64,000 nt of DNA from assembly GCA_910579515.1 (NCBI GenBank), contig CAJTUV010000016.1:8240-72239 (forward strand), read 5' to 3'. This DNA is from an uncultured Hungatella sp. Its GTDB lineage: Bacteria; Bacillota; Clostridia; Lachnospirales; Lachnospiraceae. Positions 53,984 through 62,695 of this stretch are shown one piece after another. The stretch's first letter is position 1, and every line of letters begins with the position of its first letter. The notes under the pieces were generated by a model. It did no database searches. It was not told the origin of the DNA and worked only from the letters and a program-made list of their open reading frames with translations. Made by a program: the position numbers and the translations under genes.

Positions 53984-55342
53984 TTATACGATCTTAATAT
54001 CCTCAAATCCAGGCTGGGCCGCTTTCCCCAAAAAGCCTTCCATAGAAAGGTTTCTGCAGTCCTGTGCATAAAGCGCCTCGCCGAAATCCTCTAGCTTGTC
54101 CCCCTCAAATCTTACGCGGCAATTCCTCAAAACCACGTCGTCTGCTCTGCGCATATAGAAGCCGGCGGTTTTTATCTCCTCAATCTTCTGTCCATAGCCA
54201 GGACGCAGATCGTACATTCCTCTTGGCCATTTGCTCTTGGCCCGCACAGTGACGGACACCTTCTCAAACAGAACGTCCTCAATGTGGTTTCCATCGCTCC
54301 CAGATAAGAATACGCCGTTCTCCGAATCACAGGTAATATTGCTGAATCGAATACCGGAAATATGGCCGGATTTTGTATTCTCATCCCTGTCATGAGTGGA
54401 AATCGTAATAGGCTCCGCACACCCCCACCAACAGTCTGCAAATCTCCTGGTATCAATGATAATATTGGAGAAGGACACATTTCTTACGTTGCCCCCATCC
54501 CGAATCTGGATGGAGATTCCCCTGTTTGTGTTGCTGATCACACAGTTATCCACCACTACATTTTCAAAGTCTCCTGTACCCTCTGTTCCGATTTTCAAGG
54601 CCGCCGAGGTGGAAACCAGGGTACAGCCGGAAATCACAACGTTTCTTGTAGGGCCGTATTCCATGTTGCCGGAAGAACTTTTCAGGCAGATACAGTCATC
54701 GGCGCAGGTCACATGACAGCCTAAAATCCTCACATTGGTAGAGTGGTCCGGGTCGATTCCGTCAGAATTGGCCACGTTTAAATCATTTAAAATACGAATC
54801 TGAGAAATCAGAACATCGTCGCAGCCTGCCGGATGGAGGGTCCAGAAGGGAGCGTTTCTCATAATCACTCCAGTAAACGAAATGTGATTGCAGTGCTCCA
54901 CATAAATCAGAGTAGGCCTTGGATAAAAATCCCCTGTCACATAGTAAGGACTTACCTGTTTTACAAAAGCGTAAGCATTGCCGTCAATCGCCCCTGCGCC
55001 GGAGATGGCGATATCGTCTGCATCCTTGGCATAGATAAAAGAATAGGAAGGTTTTAAGGTTACCGGAGTTCCTACCCTGTCCACGCCGTCGTCTCTCTGG
55101 CCTGCGTTGGGGCGAAAATACGTGTCAATATCTGAATGAGCCTTTAAAACAGCCCCTCTCTCCAGATGCAGATCCACATGTTCCTTCAGAATAATGGAAC
55201 TGGAGTAAAATTCCTTTCCTCCTTCTAAAATCACCCTGCCGCCTCCTGCCTGGCTGCAGGTATCAATGGCCTTTTGAATAGCGGCGGCATCATTGGTGAC
55301 GCCGTCTGCCTTTGCCCCAAAATCAAGAACCCGATAATCCAT
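53984..55342 (-). CDS. Glycoside hydrolase family 28 (polygalacturonase-like)
   Basis: 452 residues from ATG at 55342 (GAAGGGAGAAG upstream). Right-handed beta-helix. YRVLDFGAKADGVTNDAAAI is the standard N-terminus; NSDGIDPDHSTNV carries the two catalytic Asp, CADDCICLKSS the third Asp, and SAALKIGTEGTGDFENV and RGISIQIRDGG close the site. No signal peptide, so it acts on imported oligosaccharides of pectin or related glycans. It precedes iolE in the same direction. Confidence 0.92.
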   Translation of the reverse strand: MDYRVLDFGAKADGVTNDAAAIQKAIDTCSQAGGGRVILEGGKEFYSSSIILKEHVDLHLERGAVLKAHSDIDTYFRPNAGQRDDGVDRVGTPVTLKPSYSFIYAKDADDIAISGAGAIDGNAYAFVKQVSPYYVTGDFYPRPTLIYVEHCNHISFTGVIMRNAPFWTLHPAGCDDVLISQIRILNDLNVANSDGIDPDHSTNVRILGCHVTCADDCICLKSSSGNMEYGPTRNVVISGCTLVSTSAALKIGTEGTGDFENVVVDNCVISNTNRGISIQIRDGGNVRNVSFSNIIIDTRRFADCWWGCAEPITISTHDRDENTKSGHISGIRFSNITCDSENGVFLSGSDGNHIEDVLFEKVSVTVRAKSKWPRGMYDLRPGYGQKIEEIKTAGFYMRRADDVVLRNCRVRFEGDKLEDFGEALYAQDCRNLSMEGFLGKAAQPGFEDIKIV

Positions 55343-55367
55343 GTTTCTTCTCCCTTCACTCTTTTGT

Positions 55368-57011
55368 CTAATCAATCACATTTCGAATCTTCGCCGGCGA
55401 ACGATAATTCCATGAAGAAATCTTGATACCACTCTTTTTGCTGGCCGCATGAACCACCTGTCCGTTGCCGATATACATGGCTACATGGTTGACTGTTCCC
55501 CTGCTGTTGGTATAGAAAATTAAATCGCCTGGACGCATCTCGCTGGACTTTACGGCTCTTCCTGCATTGGCCTGATCCCTGGAAACCCTTGGGATACCAA
55601 TGCCAAAATGTTTCAGCACAGACTGGGTAAAGCCGGAACAGTCTGCCCCGTTGGTCAGGCTGGTGCCTCCCCATACGTAGCGGTTGCCCACAAACTGGAG
55701 GGCATAGTTTACAATCTTGCTTCTTCTGGAAGCCTGCTGGTTGGCAATCTCCTCCATAGGGGAAAACTTAATGGCCTCTGCCAGGGCATATCGAACCTCT
55801 ACCAGATTGTCGCTGGTGGAAATATAGGCGCCGTCGCTTTCTTCCCCCTCGTCTCCGGTATCCAATTCAATCTGAACCCATCCGTCCATCTGCTGTACCA
55901 CAGAATACCGCTCTTCCTTGGAAATCTGAGTCCAGATTTTTGAATCTGTGTTAGGCTCCATGCGCACATTTAGCCTCTCTGTATTTACAATGGCCATAAG
56001 AGAAGCGGAATTCATAGCCAAATCCACAGCCTCCTGGCCTGTGGCCGTAAACTGGGGATCTGCAGTCACATATCCTGTGATATTTCCAGAACGGATCTTA
56101 TACCACCCGTTCTCTGCCTCCAGAATCTCTCCTGCCGCCTTGCCTGGCAGTTTGCCGATAATATTGCTGTTTCCTTCATCCTTTGGCGAACTTCGAATAT
56201 TGAGATAGCTTTGAACCTTGGATATAACAATATTGTTATACTGATTAATGGCCATAGCCTTTAAATCCATCTTCCTGGCCTCGTTAAGCGCCAGCTTCAC
56301 CTCTGCGTAATTGCTGGAAATATATCCGCTGGGAATGTGAATCCACTCTCCCACCTCTTCAAGCACTTCATATCGTTCCCCCACCAAGGCCTGGGCCACA
56401 ATGTTGGTAGGGTCCATTTCAGGCGCGCTTCGGATATTTAAGTTGTCCGCCGTGACAATGGCCCTGGGCTTCACCTGCTCTAAAGCCTTCTGTCTGGCCT
56501 CCTCCCCTGTGATCACGTACTGACCGGAAATATATCCGTCCACTCCGCCGGAGCTGATATGATACCAGTCTCCTTCCTGTCCAAGAATCTCGCAGGCCGT
56601 ATTCTCCTGCATCTTCCCGATAATGTCTCCAGAAGGGTCAGGACTTCTTCTGACGTTTAAGTAACCGGACACCTGGATAAAGCCCAGATTTCCATAAGAA
56701 TCCACCACTGCCTGTCTGTCTGCCAATTCCTGAGCCTGTTTAGATTCCTCCTCTTCTCTGCTGGATTCCTCTGCAGCTCTGCTCTCTGCCACAGGGTCCA
56801 GAGTGCTTTCTTGCATCTCTGATATCTGTTTACTCTCTGCCGCCTCCTCACTGCCAGAAAGCTGGCGGATCATTAAGACTACTCCTCCTATAATAAGTGA
56901 AAGAGCCAGAATCACTCCTACGCCGAATACAATATACATGGTATACGGATTTTGATTTCTTTTTTTTCTGGCTCTGTTTAAAAATTCTACATAATCATCT
57001 TTGTCAAACAT
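55368..57011 (-). CDS. Membrane-anchored SH3b - NlpC/P60 peptidoglycan endopeptidase
   Basis: 547 residues. One membrane helix (about 26-48, YIVFGVGVILALSLIIGGVV), an acidic Ser/Glu linker, four bacterial SH3 domains (YLNVRRSPDPSGDIIGKM, LNIRSAPEMDP, YLNIRSSPKDEG, LNVRMEPNTDSK) and a C-terminal NlpC/P60 domain with Cys458 (ADCSGF), His509 (NHVAMYIG) and His521 (VVHAASK). Such enzymes cut stem peptides of the wall. The start overlaps the cytidylate-kinase-like gene by 8 bp. Confidence 0.93.
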   Translation of the reverse strand: MFDKDDYVEFLNRARKKRNQNPYTMYIVFGVGVILALSLIIGGVVLMIRQLSGSEEAAESKQISEMQESTLDPVAESRAAEESSREEEESKQAQELADRQAVVDSYGNLGFIQVSGYLNVRRSPDPSGDIIGKMQENTACEILGQEGDWYHISSGGVDGYISGQYVITGEEARQKALEQVKPRAIVTADNLNIRSAPEMDPTNIVAQALVGERYEVLEEVGEWIHIPSGYISSNYAEVKLALNEARKMDLKAMAINQYNNIVISKVQSYLNIRSSPKDEGNSNIIGKLPGKAAGEILEAENGWYKIRSGNITGYVTADPQFTATGQEAVDLAMNSASLMAIVNTERLNVRMEPNTDSKIWTQISKEERYSVVQQMDGWVQIELDTGDEGEESDGAYISTSDNLVEVRYALAEAIKFSPMEEIANQQASRRSKIVNYALQFVGNRYVWGGTSLTNGADCSGFTQSVLKHFGIGIPRVSRDQANAGRAVKSSEMRPGDLIFYTNSRGTVNHVAMYIGNGQVVHAASKKSGIKISSWNYRSPAKIRNVID

Positions 57012-57654
57012 TCACTGTGCTCCCAATTTCTTTCAGCTCAAGGTATTTTTTCACTAACTCTGCTGCCTGGTCAATATCCAGAGAGGAAGTGTTAATAGGA
57101 AGGTCATAATTTGCCATGTCCTCCCAGTCCTTTCCTGTGTAATATTTATAATAATCCCTCCGCTCCTTGCTTATGCGGTTCACTCTGCGAAGCGCTTCTC
57201 TGGAGTCTACGCGGTCAACCTCCTCCACTCTGCGGATACAGGTGGTAAGGTCCGCGTACACAAACAGACGGACAAGATTTTTTACCTGGGCTGCTCCAAG
57301 CACATAGTCGGCGCACCGTCCCATAATGATGCAGGGACCTTTGGCCGCCACATGACGGATTACTTTTGCCTGAAACCGGAATAAATTCTCCGGCGACGTA
57401 ATATCATCATCTACAGAGGGCTCCTCCAAGCTGGTGTGCAGTCCTCCCATTGCACGAAAAAACAGGTTGTTTCCTGCTTTTTCATCATTTAAACGGAAAA
57501 ACCGCTCTCCGATAGCGCTTTCCTCAGAAGCCATGGTCAGGATTTCTTCATCATAAAAGGGAATGTCAAACTCCTCGGACAGCCTTTTCCCCATGATTCG
57601 GCCGCCGCTTCCATATAGACGGTTAATGGTAATCACCGTATCGTTCTTTAACAT
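57004..57654 (-). CDS. Cytidylate kinase-like protein
   Basis: 216 residues from the ATG at 57654, 7 bp after AAGGAGGT; a longer frame to 57780 lacks support and runs under the divergent promoter. P-loop region TINRLYGSGGRIMGKRLSEE, then GPCIIMGRCADYVLGAA and VRLFVYADLTTCIRRVEEVD, EALRRVNRISKERRDYYKYY follow the Cmk-like AAA_33/cytidylate kinase-like family of Clostridia, which is distinct from the housekeeping Cmk. Substrate unknown. Confidence 0.85.
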   Translation of the reverse strand: MLKNDTVITINRLYGSGGRIMGKRLSEEFDIPFYDEEILTMASEESAIGERFFRLNDEKAGNNLFFRAMGGLHTSLEEPSVDDDITSPENLFRFQAKVIRHVAAKGPCIIMGRCADYVLGAAQVKNLVRLFVYADLTTCIRRVEEVDRVDSREALRRVNRISKERRDYYKYYTGKDWEDMANYDLPINTSSLDIDQAAELVKKYLELKEIGSTVNV

Positions 57655-57693
57655 CGTACAGACCTCCTTTTCAAAGGTTTTGCCTATTTGTGT

Positions 57694-57722
57694 TTGTAAA
57701 TTTTCGTCATATCTATTATAAT
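57694..57722 (+). promoter_or_regulatory. Promoter of asnA
   Basis: TTGTAA, 17-bp spacer, TATAAT, about 60 bp before the asnA start. It lies in the divergent gap to the cytidylate-kinase-like gene. Confidence 0.65.
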
Positions 57723-57785
57723 AGCTCTGAGTGTGCATGTAAAGAACATTGTGATAGATTATTTCAGATTGGAGGAACACTTAAA

Positions 57786-58793
57786 ATGAATTTGATTTTA
57801 CCCCAAAATTATGACCCCAGGCTGTCTGTTCGACAGACCCAGGAGGCCATCAAGTATATTCGGGATACGTTTCAGAAAGAATTTGGAAGGCGCATGAATC
57901 TGGAGCGAATCTCCGCCCCCCTCTTTGTGGAAAAGAGCAGCGGCCTTAACGACGACTTAAACGGAGTGGAACGGCCTGTGGCTTTTGATATGGCAGCCAT
58001 TCCAGACGAAACCATCGAAGTAGTCCATTCTCTGGCCAAATGGAAACGAATGGCCCTTTATCAGTACGGCTTTCTGCCTGGAGAGGGGCTTTACACCAAC
58101 ATGAACGCCATCCGCAGGGATGAGGAGTTAGACAATCTCCACTCCTGCTATGTGGATCAATGGGACTGGGAAAAGGTAATTACCAGAGAGGAAAGAAACA
58201 CCGATACTTTGAAAGAAACTGTAGACATGATCTTTAAGATTATCAAGCACATGGAGCATCAGGTTTGGTATCAGTATCCACAGGCTGTTAAAAAACTGCC
58301 GGAAACGATTTTCTTTATTACCTCGGAAGAACTTCAGCAGCGTTTTCCTGACAAGACTCCAAAGGAACGGGAAAACCTGATTACCAAAGAGCACGGCTGT
58401 GTCTTTTTGATGAAAATCGGAGAAAAGCTGCCAGACGGAAAACCACACGACGGACGCGCGCCAGACTATGACGACTGGCAGTTAAACGGAGATATTTTAT
58501 TCTGGTTCGATACCTTAAACTGCGCATTGGAAATTTCCAGCATGGGCATCCGAGTGGATGAAACCTCTCTCATGGAACAGCTCAAAAAAGCCGGATGCGA
58601 AGAGCGTAAACACCTTCTTTACCACAAAATGCTGTTAAACGGAGAGCTGCCCTGCACCATCGGAGGCGGAATCGGACAGTCCAGACTATGTATGCTCCTT
58701 TTAGACAGGGCCCACATCGGTGAGGTTCAGGCCAGCATCTGGCCAGAAGCTATGAGAAAGACGTGTAAAGACCACAATATCATTCTGCTGTAG
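57786..58793 (+). CDS. asnA: Aspartate-ammonia ligase (asparagine synthetase A)
   Basis: 335 residues from the ATG at 57786 (TTGGAGGA upstream). Makes asparagine from aspartate, ammonia and ATP. Class II synthetase-like fold with FVEKSSGLNDDLNGVERPV, LAKWKRMALYQYGFLPGEGL, SCYVDQWDWEKVI, ALEISSMGIRVDE and GGGIGQSRLCMLLL, all as in AsnA, with the normal length. Followed by a LysR regulator gene. Confidence 0.95.
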   Translation: MNLILPQNYDPRLSVRQTQEAIKYIRDTFQKEFGRRMNLERISAPLFVEKSSGLNDDLNGVERPVAFDMAAIPDETIEVVHSLAKWKRMALYQYGFLPGEGLYTNMNAIRRDEELDNLHSCYVDQWDWEKVITREERNTDTLKETVDMIFKIIKHMEHQVWYQYPQAVKKLPETIFFITSEELQQRFPDKTPKERENLITKEHGCVFLMKIGEKLPDGKPHDGRAPDYDDWQLNGDILFWFDTLNCALEISSMGIRVDETSLMEQLKKAGCEERKHLLYHKMLLNGELPCTIGGGIGQSRLCMLLLDRAHIGEVQASIWPEAMRKTCKDHNIILL

Positions 58794-58816
58794 CAAGTCC
58801 CACAGGAGGCCAAGAG

Positions 58817-59728
58817 ATGAATACGAAACATGCCCAATACATGTTGACTGTACTTCAGGAGGGAAATATCACCAGCGCCGCTAAAAAACTTTATGTTTCT
58901 CAGCCCTCCTTAAGTCAGATGATTAAAACTGTGGAACATAATCTGGGCACGCCGATCTTTAACCGGAACACAGAGCCCATCACCCTGACTTATGCCGGAG
59001 AAAAATACATACAGGCCGCCAAGCAGATCCTGACCATTAACAGCAATCTGGCTAGGGAGATCGAAGAGATTAATCACGAGGAACATGGCTCTATCCGAGT
59101 CGGTATCCCGATTCAGCGGGCCATGCAGGTTCTTCCTTATGTGCTGCCTAAATTTATAAAGCAGTACCCTTTTGTCAGGATTGATTTAAAAGAATATGGC
59201 TCTGACATTATCGAATCCCTTCTTTTGGAAGGCGGCATCGATTTAGCAGGCCTGACCACCTACCCCAAACATGAGGAGCTTCAGTATATTCTGGTAGAGG
59301 ATGAAGATCTGGTCCTTTTAACCAGCAAAAACTCTGCTATAGCCAAACGGATTTCCTCTGGAACTCCTATTGACATCACCGAAGCCAAGAATGAAAAGTT
59401 TATCAGCAGCAAGCCTGGACACAGCGTCCGAGTCACCCAGGACCGGTTGTTTGTCACCTATGACATTCAGCCGGAAATCCTTTTTGAGACCAGCAGCATT
59501 GAGGTGGGAAAAAGAACCGCCATCGCCTGCGACGCCGTCTTCATCTGTCCTATTAATTACATTGAAATGTCGCCGGAAATCCATCCTTTTTGCAGCATCT
59601 ACCCTATTAAGGGCATAGAAAACCGGCGGAGTTTTTACATCTGCCACCGGAAAGATTTCTATCTGACAAAATATATGAGAGAGTTTATCAATATTTTGGT
59701 TTCTGTGGAAAAGCCCTTTCTCCATTAA
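58817..59728 (+). CDS. LysR family transcriptional regulator
   Basis: 303 residues. HTH at the N-terminus: YMLTVLQEGNITSAAKKLYV, SQPSLSQMIKTVEHNLGTPI; then a periplasmic-binding-type effector domain (HGSIRVGIPIQRAMQVLPYV). It follows asnA by 23 bp in the same direction. LysR proteins usually act on divergent neighbours, so its target may be elsewhere. Terminator follows. Confidence 0.92.
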   Translation: MNTKHAQYMLTVLQEGNITSAAKKLYVSQPSLSQMIKTVEHNLGTPIFNRNTEPITLTYAGEKYIQAAKQILTINSNLAREIEEINHEEHGSIRVGIPIQRAMQVLPYVLPKFIKQYPFVRIDLKEYGSDIIESLLLEGGIDLAGLTTYPKHEELQYILVEDEDLVLLTSKNSAIAKRISSGTPIDITEAKNEKFISSKPGHSVRVTQDRLFVTYDIQPEILFETSSIEVGKRTAIACDAVFICPINYIEMSPEIHPFCSIYPIKGIENRRSFYICHRKDFYLTKYMREFINILVSVEKPFLH

Positions 59729-59736
59729 AATGACAG

Positions 59737-59763
59737 CCGCAGTCCACTGTTTTGTGGACGCGG
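59737..59763. terminator. Hairpin between LysR and the barstar gene
   Basis: CCGCAGTCCAC and GTGGACGCGG around a TGTTTT loop; serves the converging transcripts. The T-run is short. Confidence 0.6.
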
Positions 59764-59766
59764 CGT

Positions 59767-60039
59767 TTATACTGTTCTTACAAAGAAGACGGCCAGACAG
59801 TCATTATCTTTTTCTGCATCTTTGATCGTCTGGCAAACTCTGTCTATATAGCTGCTTTCCTGTTCTTCGTTTGGCAGATAGCAGACAATAGCCACAGGTT
59901 CACAGATTTCTGTCAGGCAGTCATATAAGGCGTCCAGATTTCTCCCATAATAAGAGGGAAAATTAAGTTTTTTTGCCATGTAATCCTGAACCTGGTCCCT
60001 GGAATTTAGTCCGTCAAAATTTAATCTTATTTTTCTCAT
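59767..60039 (-). CDS. Barstar-like ribonuclease inhibitor
   Basis: 90 residues. LNSRDQVQDYMAKKLNFPSY followed by YGRNLDALYDCLTEICEPVA is the barstar pattern, with the conserved YGxNLDAL(Y/W)D; the helix binds into the RNase active site. Its ATG overlaps the ribonuclease stop by 4 bp. It protects the producing cell from the adjacent enzyme. Confidence 0.93.
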   Translation of the reverse strand: MRKIRLNFDGLNSRDQVQDYMAKKLNFPSYYGRNLDALYDCLTEICEPVAIVCYLPNEEQESSYIDRVCQTIKDAEKDNDCLAVFFVRTV

Positions 60040-60623
60040 TCTGCTTTTCCCTCACTGGTGTACAAAAGTTCAAAGCTGTTGTAGTGGTCTTCTGTATAGT
60101 AAATCAACCCGTCATTGCTGTAGACAATCCGCTTTCCGCCTCGATATCCTCCATCATAATCAATGTCGCATTCATAGTAGGTCCTCCCTTTCTTCTCTGG
60201 CAAAAGACCCTCCCGATTTCCAAACCTGCCGCCGCCAATGCTCTTTCCCGGCGCAACCTCATCCAGATTTCCTTCTCTGGAATCCCACCCCAAGCGTTCC
60301 GCCTCTTTCTTGGAAATGTAATTACTTGGAAGGCGTCCATAAAGATGCAGATAGAAGGCCACCTGCTCCTTATCTGTATAAATACCTGTCTCTTCTGGCT
60401 GGGACTGAGGCTTCTCAGATTCCTTCTCTGTCAGTCCCTCCGTACTAAACTGCGTTTCTTGCACCGCGCCGTCCCGGGACTCTTCCTCAAACGTTCCGGT
60501 GACAAACACCTGTTTCTCAAACTCTCCGCCCTGGCCCGAACTGCAGGCAAACAAAAACGATGCCAAAATCCAGCTCAGAACCACTACCCATCCGCGCCGT
60601 AAAAAGTTCTTTCTTCTTTCCAT
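60036..60623 (-). CDS. Secreted barnase-type ribonuclease, lipoprotein
   Basis: 195 residues. The signal sequence ends in the lipobox LFACS (Cys27), then a Thr/Glu-rich linker of about 55 residues. The barnase domain (85-190) has YGRLPSNYISKKEAERLGWD, IGGGRFGNREGLLP, and the active residues Glu in YYECDIDY, Arg in GKRIVYS and His in TEDHYNSF. Barnase cuts RNA; here it would be held on the cell surface. Forms a pair with barstar. Confidence 0.92.
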   Translation of the reverse strand: MERRKNFLRRGWVVVLSWILASFLFACSSGQGGEFEKQVFVTGTFEEESRDGAVQETQFSTEGLTEKESEKPQSQPEETGIYTDKEQVAFYLHLYGRLPSNYISKKEAERLGWDSREGNLDEVAPGKSIGGGRFGNREGLLPEKKGRTYYECDIDYDGGYRGGKRIVYSNDGLIYYTEDHYNSFELLYTSEGKAE

Positions 60624-60964
60624 CCTGCTTCTCCTTATCTATGATAACATGCCAATATGGGCATAGTCCTGATTATACCATCATGCCTTCGTTTTGTCAC
60701 GGTTCCTATGGATTAAATGTTATGCTGTCTTCGCTCTGTCCCTTGAACAAAAAAATCTAATTGAACAAATATAGGGTTCATGATAGAATATCAGGAGCCT
60801 GATGCAGCCGTAGAAAAGGCAAAGCAGATAATCCTTGCAAAGCTCCAGGAGCAATATAATCTAAGCCTTGAAGCTGCTAAAAAATTTCTGTAAATAATCT
60901 GCCAGTCCTATCTTTCCTTATGGGACTGGCAATTATTTATGGCGATGTTTCGCACAGGTAATCG
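60624..60964. other. Stretch without a convincing gene
   Basis: Holds one short open frame, 60780-60893 (37 residues, MIEYQEPDAAVEKAKQIILA...), without a ribosome site; it looks like the end of a lost gene or chance. A promoter for the ribonuclease gene should lie near 60630-60700. A hairpin at 60900 is listed separately. Confidence 0.5.
60900..60932. terminator. Hairpin terminator downstream of xdhC-like gene
   Basis: TGCCAGTCC and GGGACTGGCA with a 13-base loop, AT-rich on both sides. It can end the xdhC-yedF operon on the minus strand. Confidence 0.65.
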
Positions 60965-61999
60965 TCACCCTCCACAGACTTTCTCCAGCAAAACGTCAAT
61001 CGCACCGCCGCAGACCATCCCGTCCTCCTCTGCAAATTCTCCTGTCATATCCACATGGCATAGTTTGACAAGTTCCTCCCCGGTTCTCAACATCGAAAGG
61101 GCTTCTGTAACAATTCCTGCCTCCACACATCCGCCTCCTATGGTTCCAATGCTGGTCCCATCCGGCCTTACCGCCATCTTTGCACCGATTTCCCTGGGTG
61201 CGGAACCTTTTCTCGTCACAATGGTGGCAAGTACCCGCTCCTCGCCTGAATCTGCGATTGCTAACATTTCCTCCAAAATCTCCTTAGGAAAGCCTCCGCT
61301 TCCTATCTTATTTTTCACCTGAATAATCTGTGCCATAATCGCCACCCCGATTTCCTCTGGAGTCCTTGCGCCAATATCCAGGCCAATGGGAGCATGAATC
61401 TGATTGATTACCTGTATGGGAAGTCCCTTTTCGATCATGGCTTCTTTTACCTTAGAAACCCTTCTCCTGCTTCCAATCATTCCGATATATCCATGTTCTT
61501 TTATCGCAATACGCTCCAGACAAGTCTGGTCCCAGCGATGGCCTCTTGTGACAATCACAAAAAAGGTGTCCTTATCCCCCTTTATTTGGTCGAGTCCTTC
61601 CTCAAAGGAACTGCAAATCACCTGTGTCGCCCCTGCTCTCCTTGCATCGTCTGCAAATTTAGGGCGGTCTTCTAAAACCCAGACTTCAAATCCCAGCAGC
61701 TGCCCGATTCGAATAACAAGAATCGACACATGGCCTCCCCCGCAAACCACAAGCCGTTTATCGTTTGACAATACATCGCAAAAAACAGAGCTTCCATTAA
61801 CAACAACTATACCGCTGTCTTTGATTTCCTCAACCAAAGGCTGGCCGCAGGAAAAGAATCCATCCTCTTTTGAACACCATACCAGCTCCTTATCAAAAAA
61901 TAAGGCTTTTTCTCCCAGATACGCTCCGTCTGTCAACGTCATGGCGACCCTTCTCTTTTTAGGATCTCCTTCCTTAATTGCCTTGTAAAATTCCAGCAT
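60965..61999 (-). CDS. XdhC family protein with permuted domain order
   Basis: 344 residues. XdhC/CoxI proteins insert or sulfurate the molybdenum cofactor of xanthine dehydrogenase-like enzymes. Here the Rossmann part comes first (LVVCGGGHVSILVIRIGQLL, GHRWDQTCL, GYIGMIGSRRRV, PIGLDIGARTPEEI) and the XdhC/CoxI domain last (LATIVTRKGSAPREIGAKMA, SIGTIGGGCVEAGI, MVCGGAIDVLLEKV). In classical XdhC the order is the reverse. It is the third gene of an operon with a cysteine-desulfurase-like protein and YedF, as in selenium-dependent hydroxylase loci. Confidence 0.88.
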   Translation of the reverse strand: MLEFYKAIKEGDPKKRRVAMTLTDGAYLGEKALFFDKELVWCSKEDGFFSCGQPLVEEIKDSGIVVVNGSSVFCDVLSNDKRLVVCGGGHVSILVIRIGQLLGFEVWVLEDRPKFADDARRAGATQVICSSFEEGLDQIKGDKDTFFVIVTRGHRWDQTCLERIAIKEHGYIGMIGSRRRVSKVKEAMIEKGLPIQVINQIHAPIGLDIGARTPEEIGVAIMAQIIQVKNKIGSGGFPKEILEEMLAIADSGEERVLATIVTRKGSAPREIGAKMAVRPDGTSIGTIGGGCVEAGIVTEALSMLRTGEELVKLCHVDMTGEFAEEDGMVCGGAIDVLLEKVCGG

Positions 62000-62017
62000 C
62001 CTAAAGTCCCCTCCTGT

Positions 62018-62662
62018 TTATGGGCGAATTACAACCTCAGCTTTCTCCATAAGCTCTACAATCTCATACATATTTGTGACAGAGCCTACAGACAGTTTTT
62101 CCTTAAGGCCATAAAAATCAAGACACGTTCCGCAAGTGACAATCTGCACGCCCTCCGCCTCCAGAGTCTTAAAATCCTCCAGACATTCCGAGCCCTGGCA
62201 GGTCAAATGCGCCCCTGAGTTGTAGCAGATAACTGTCTCTGGCAGAAGCTCTTGTTTGGTCAGAGCAAAAACAAAAGCTTTCATCAATGCTTTCCCAAGC
62301 TTGGCCTCACCATTCCCCATCACATTGGCGGAAAGCGCCACAACCATTCCTTTTCTCTTTGAATCAGGAATACAGCCCTCTTTTTGGCTTGCTTGTGCCG
62401 CATTTCCCTGTAAAGTCTCTTGATTTCCAGAAATCTGTAAGGTTACCTCATACTCCCTGTCTGACTTTTTTTGGCCAGAAACCCCAATTCCCTTCTGCTT
62501 TCCAAACTTCTGCAGATTCTGAACAGCGATTTCATTATCCACCAAAACTGTCAGTACCCCTTCCCCCTGAAACTCTGCCAGAGCCTTTTTTGCATTTACC
62601 ACAGGAAGCGGACAGGCAAGTCCCCTCCCATCAATCCATTTTCTTTCCATAAATTTATCCAT
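62018..62662 (-). CDS. yedF: Selenium metabolism protein YedF (TusA-like plus DsrE-like)
   Basis: 214 residues (ATG at 62650 is an alternative start). N-terminal TusA fold with the CPLPVVNAKKAL motif; C-terminal part GKALMKAFVFALTKQELLPE, VICYNSGAHLT, VQIVTCGTCLDFYGLKEKLS has a DsrE-like fold with a Cys pair. YedF accompanies SelD and the YqeB/YqeC genes in bacteria that use labile selenium in molybdenum hydroxylases. The gene lies between the desulfurase-like and XdhC genes. Confidence 0.92.
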   Translation of the reverse strand: MDKFMERKWIDGRGLACPLPVVNAKKALAEFQGEGVLTVLVDNEIAVQNLQKFGKQKGIGVSGQKKSDREYEVTLQISGNQETLQGNAAQASQKEGCIPDSKRKGMVVALSANVMGNGEAKLGKALMKAFVFALTKQELLPETVICYNSGAHLTCQGSECLEDFKTLEAEGVQIVTCGTCLDFYGLKEKLSVGSVTNMYEIVELMEKAEVVIRP

Positions 62663-62695
62663 CCCTTTCCAATTATTCCCATATTGTAGTTCTCC

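Noticed and set aside
54362..54724. Plus-strand ORFs opposite the GH28 gene
   Set aside because: Shadow frames of a clear beta-helix protein with all catalytic residues; no SD.
60780..60893. 37-residue ORF
   Set aside because: No ribosome site, no homology that I recognise; too weak to list as a gene.
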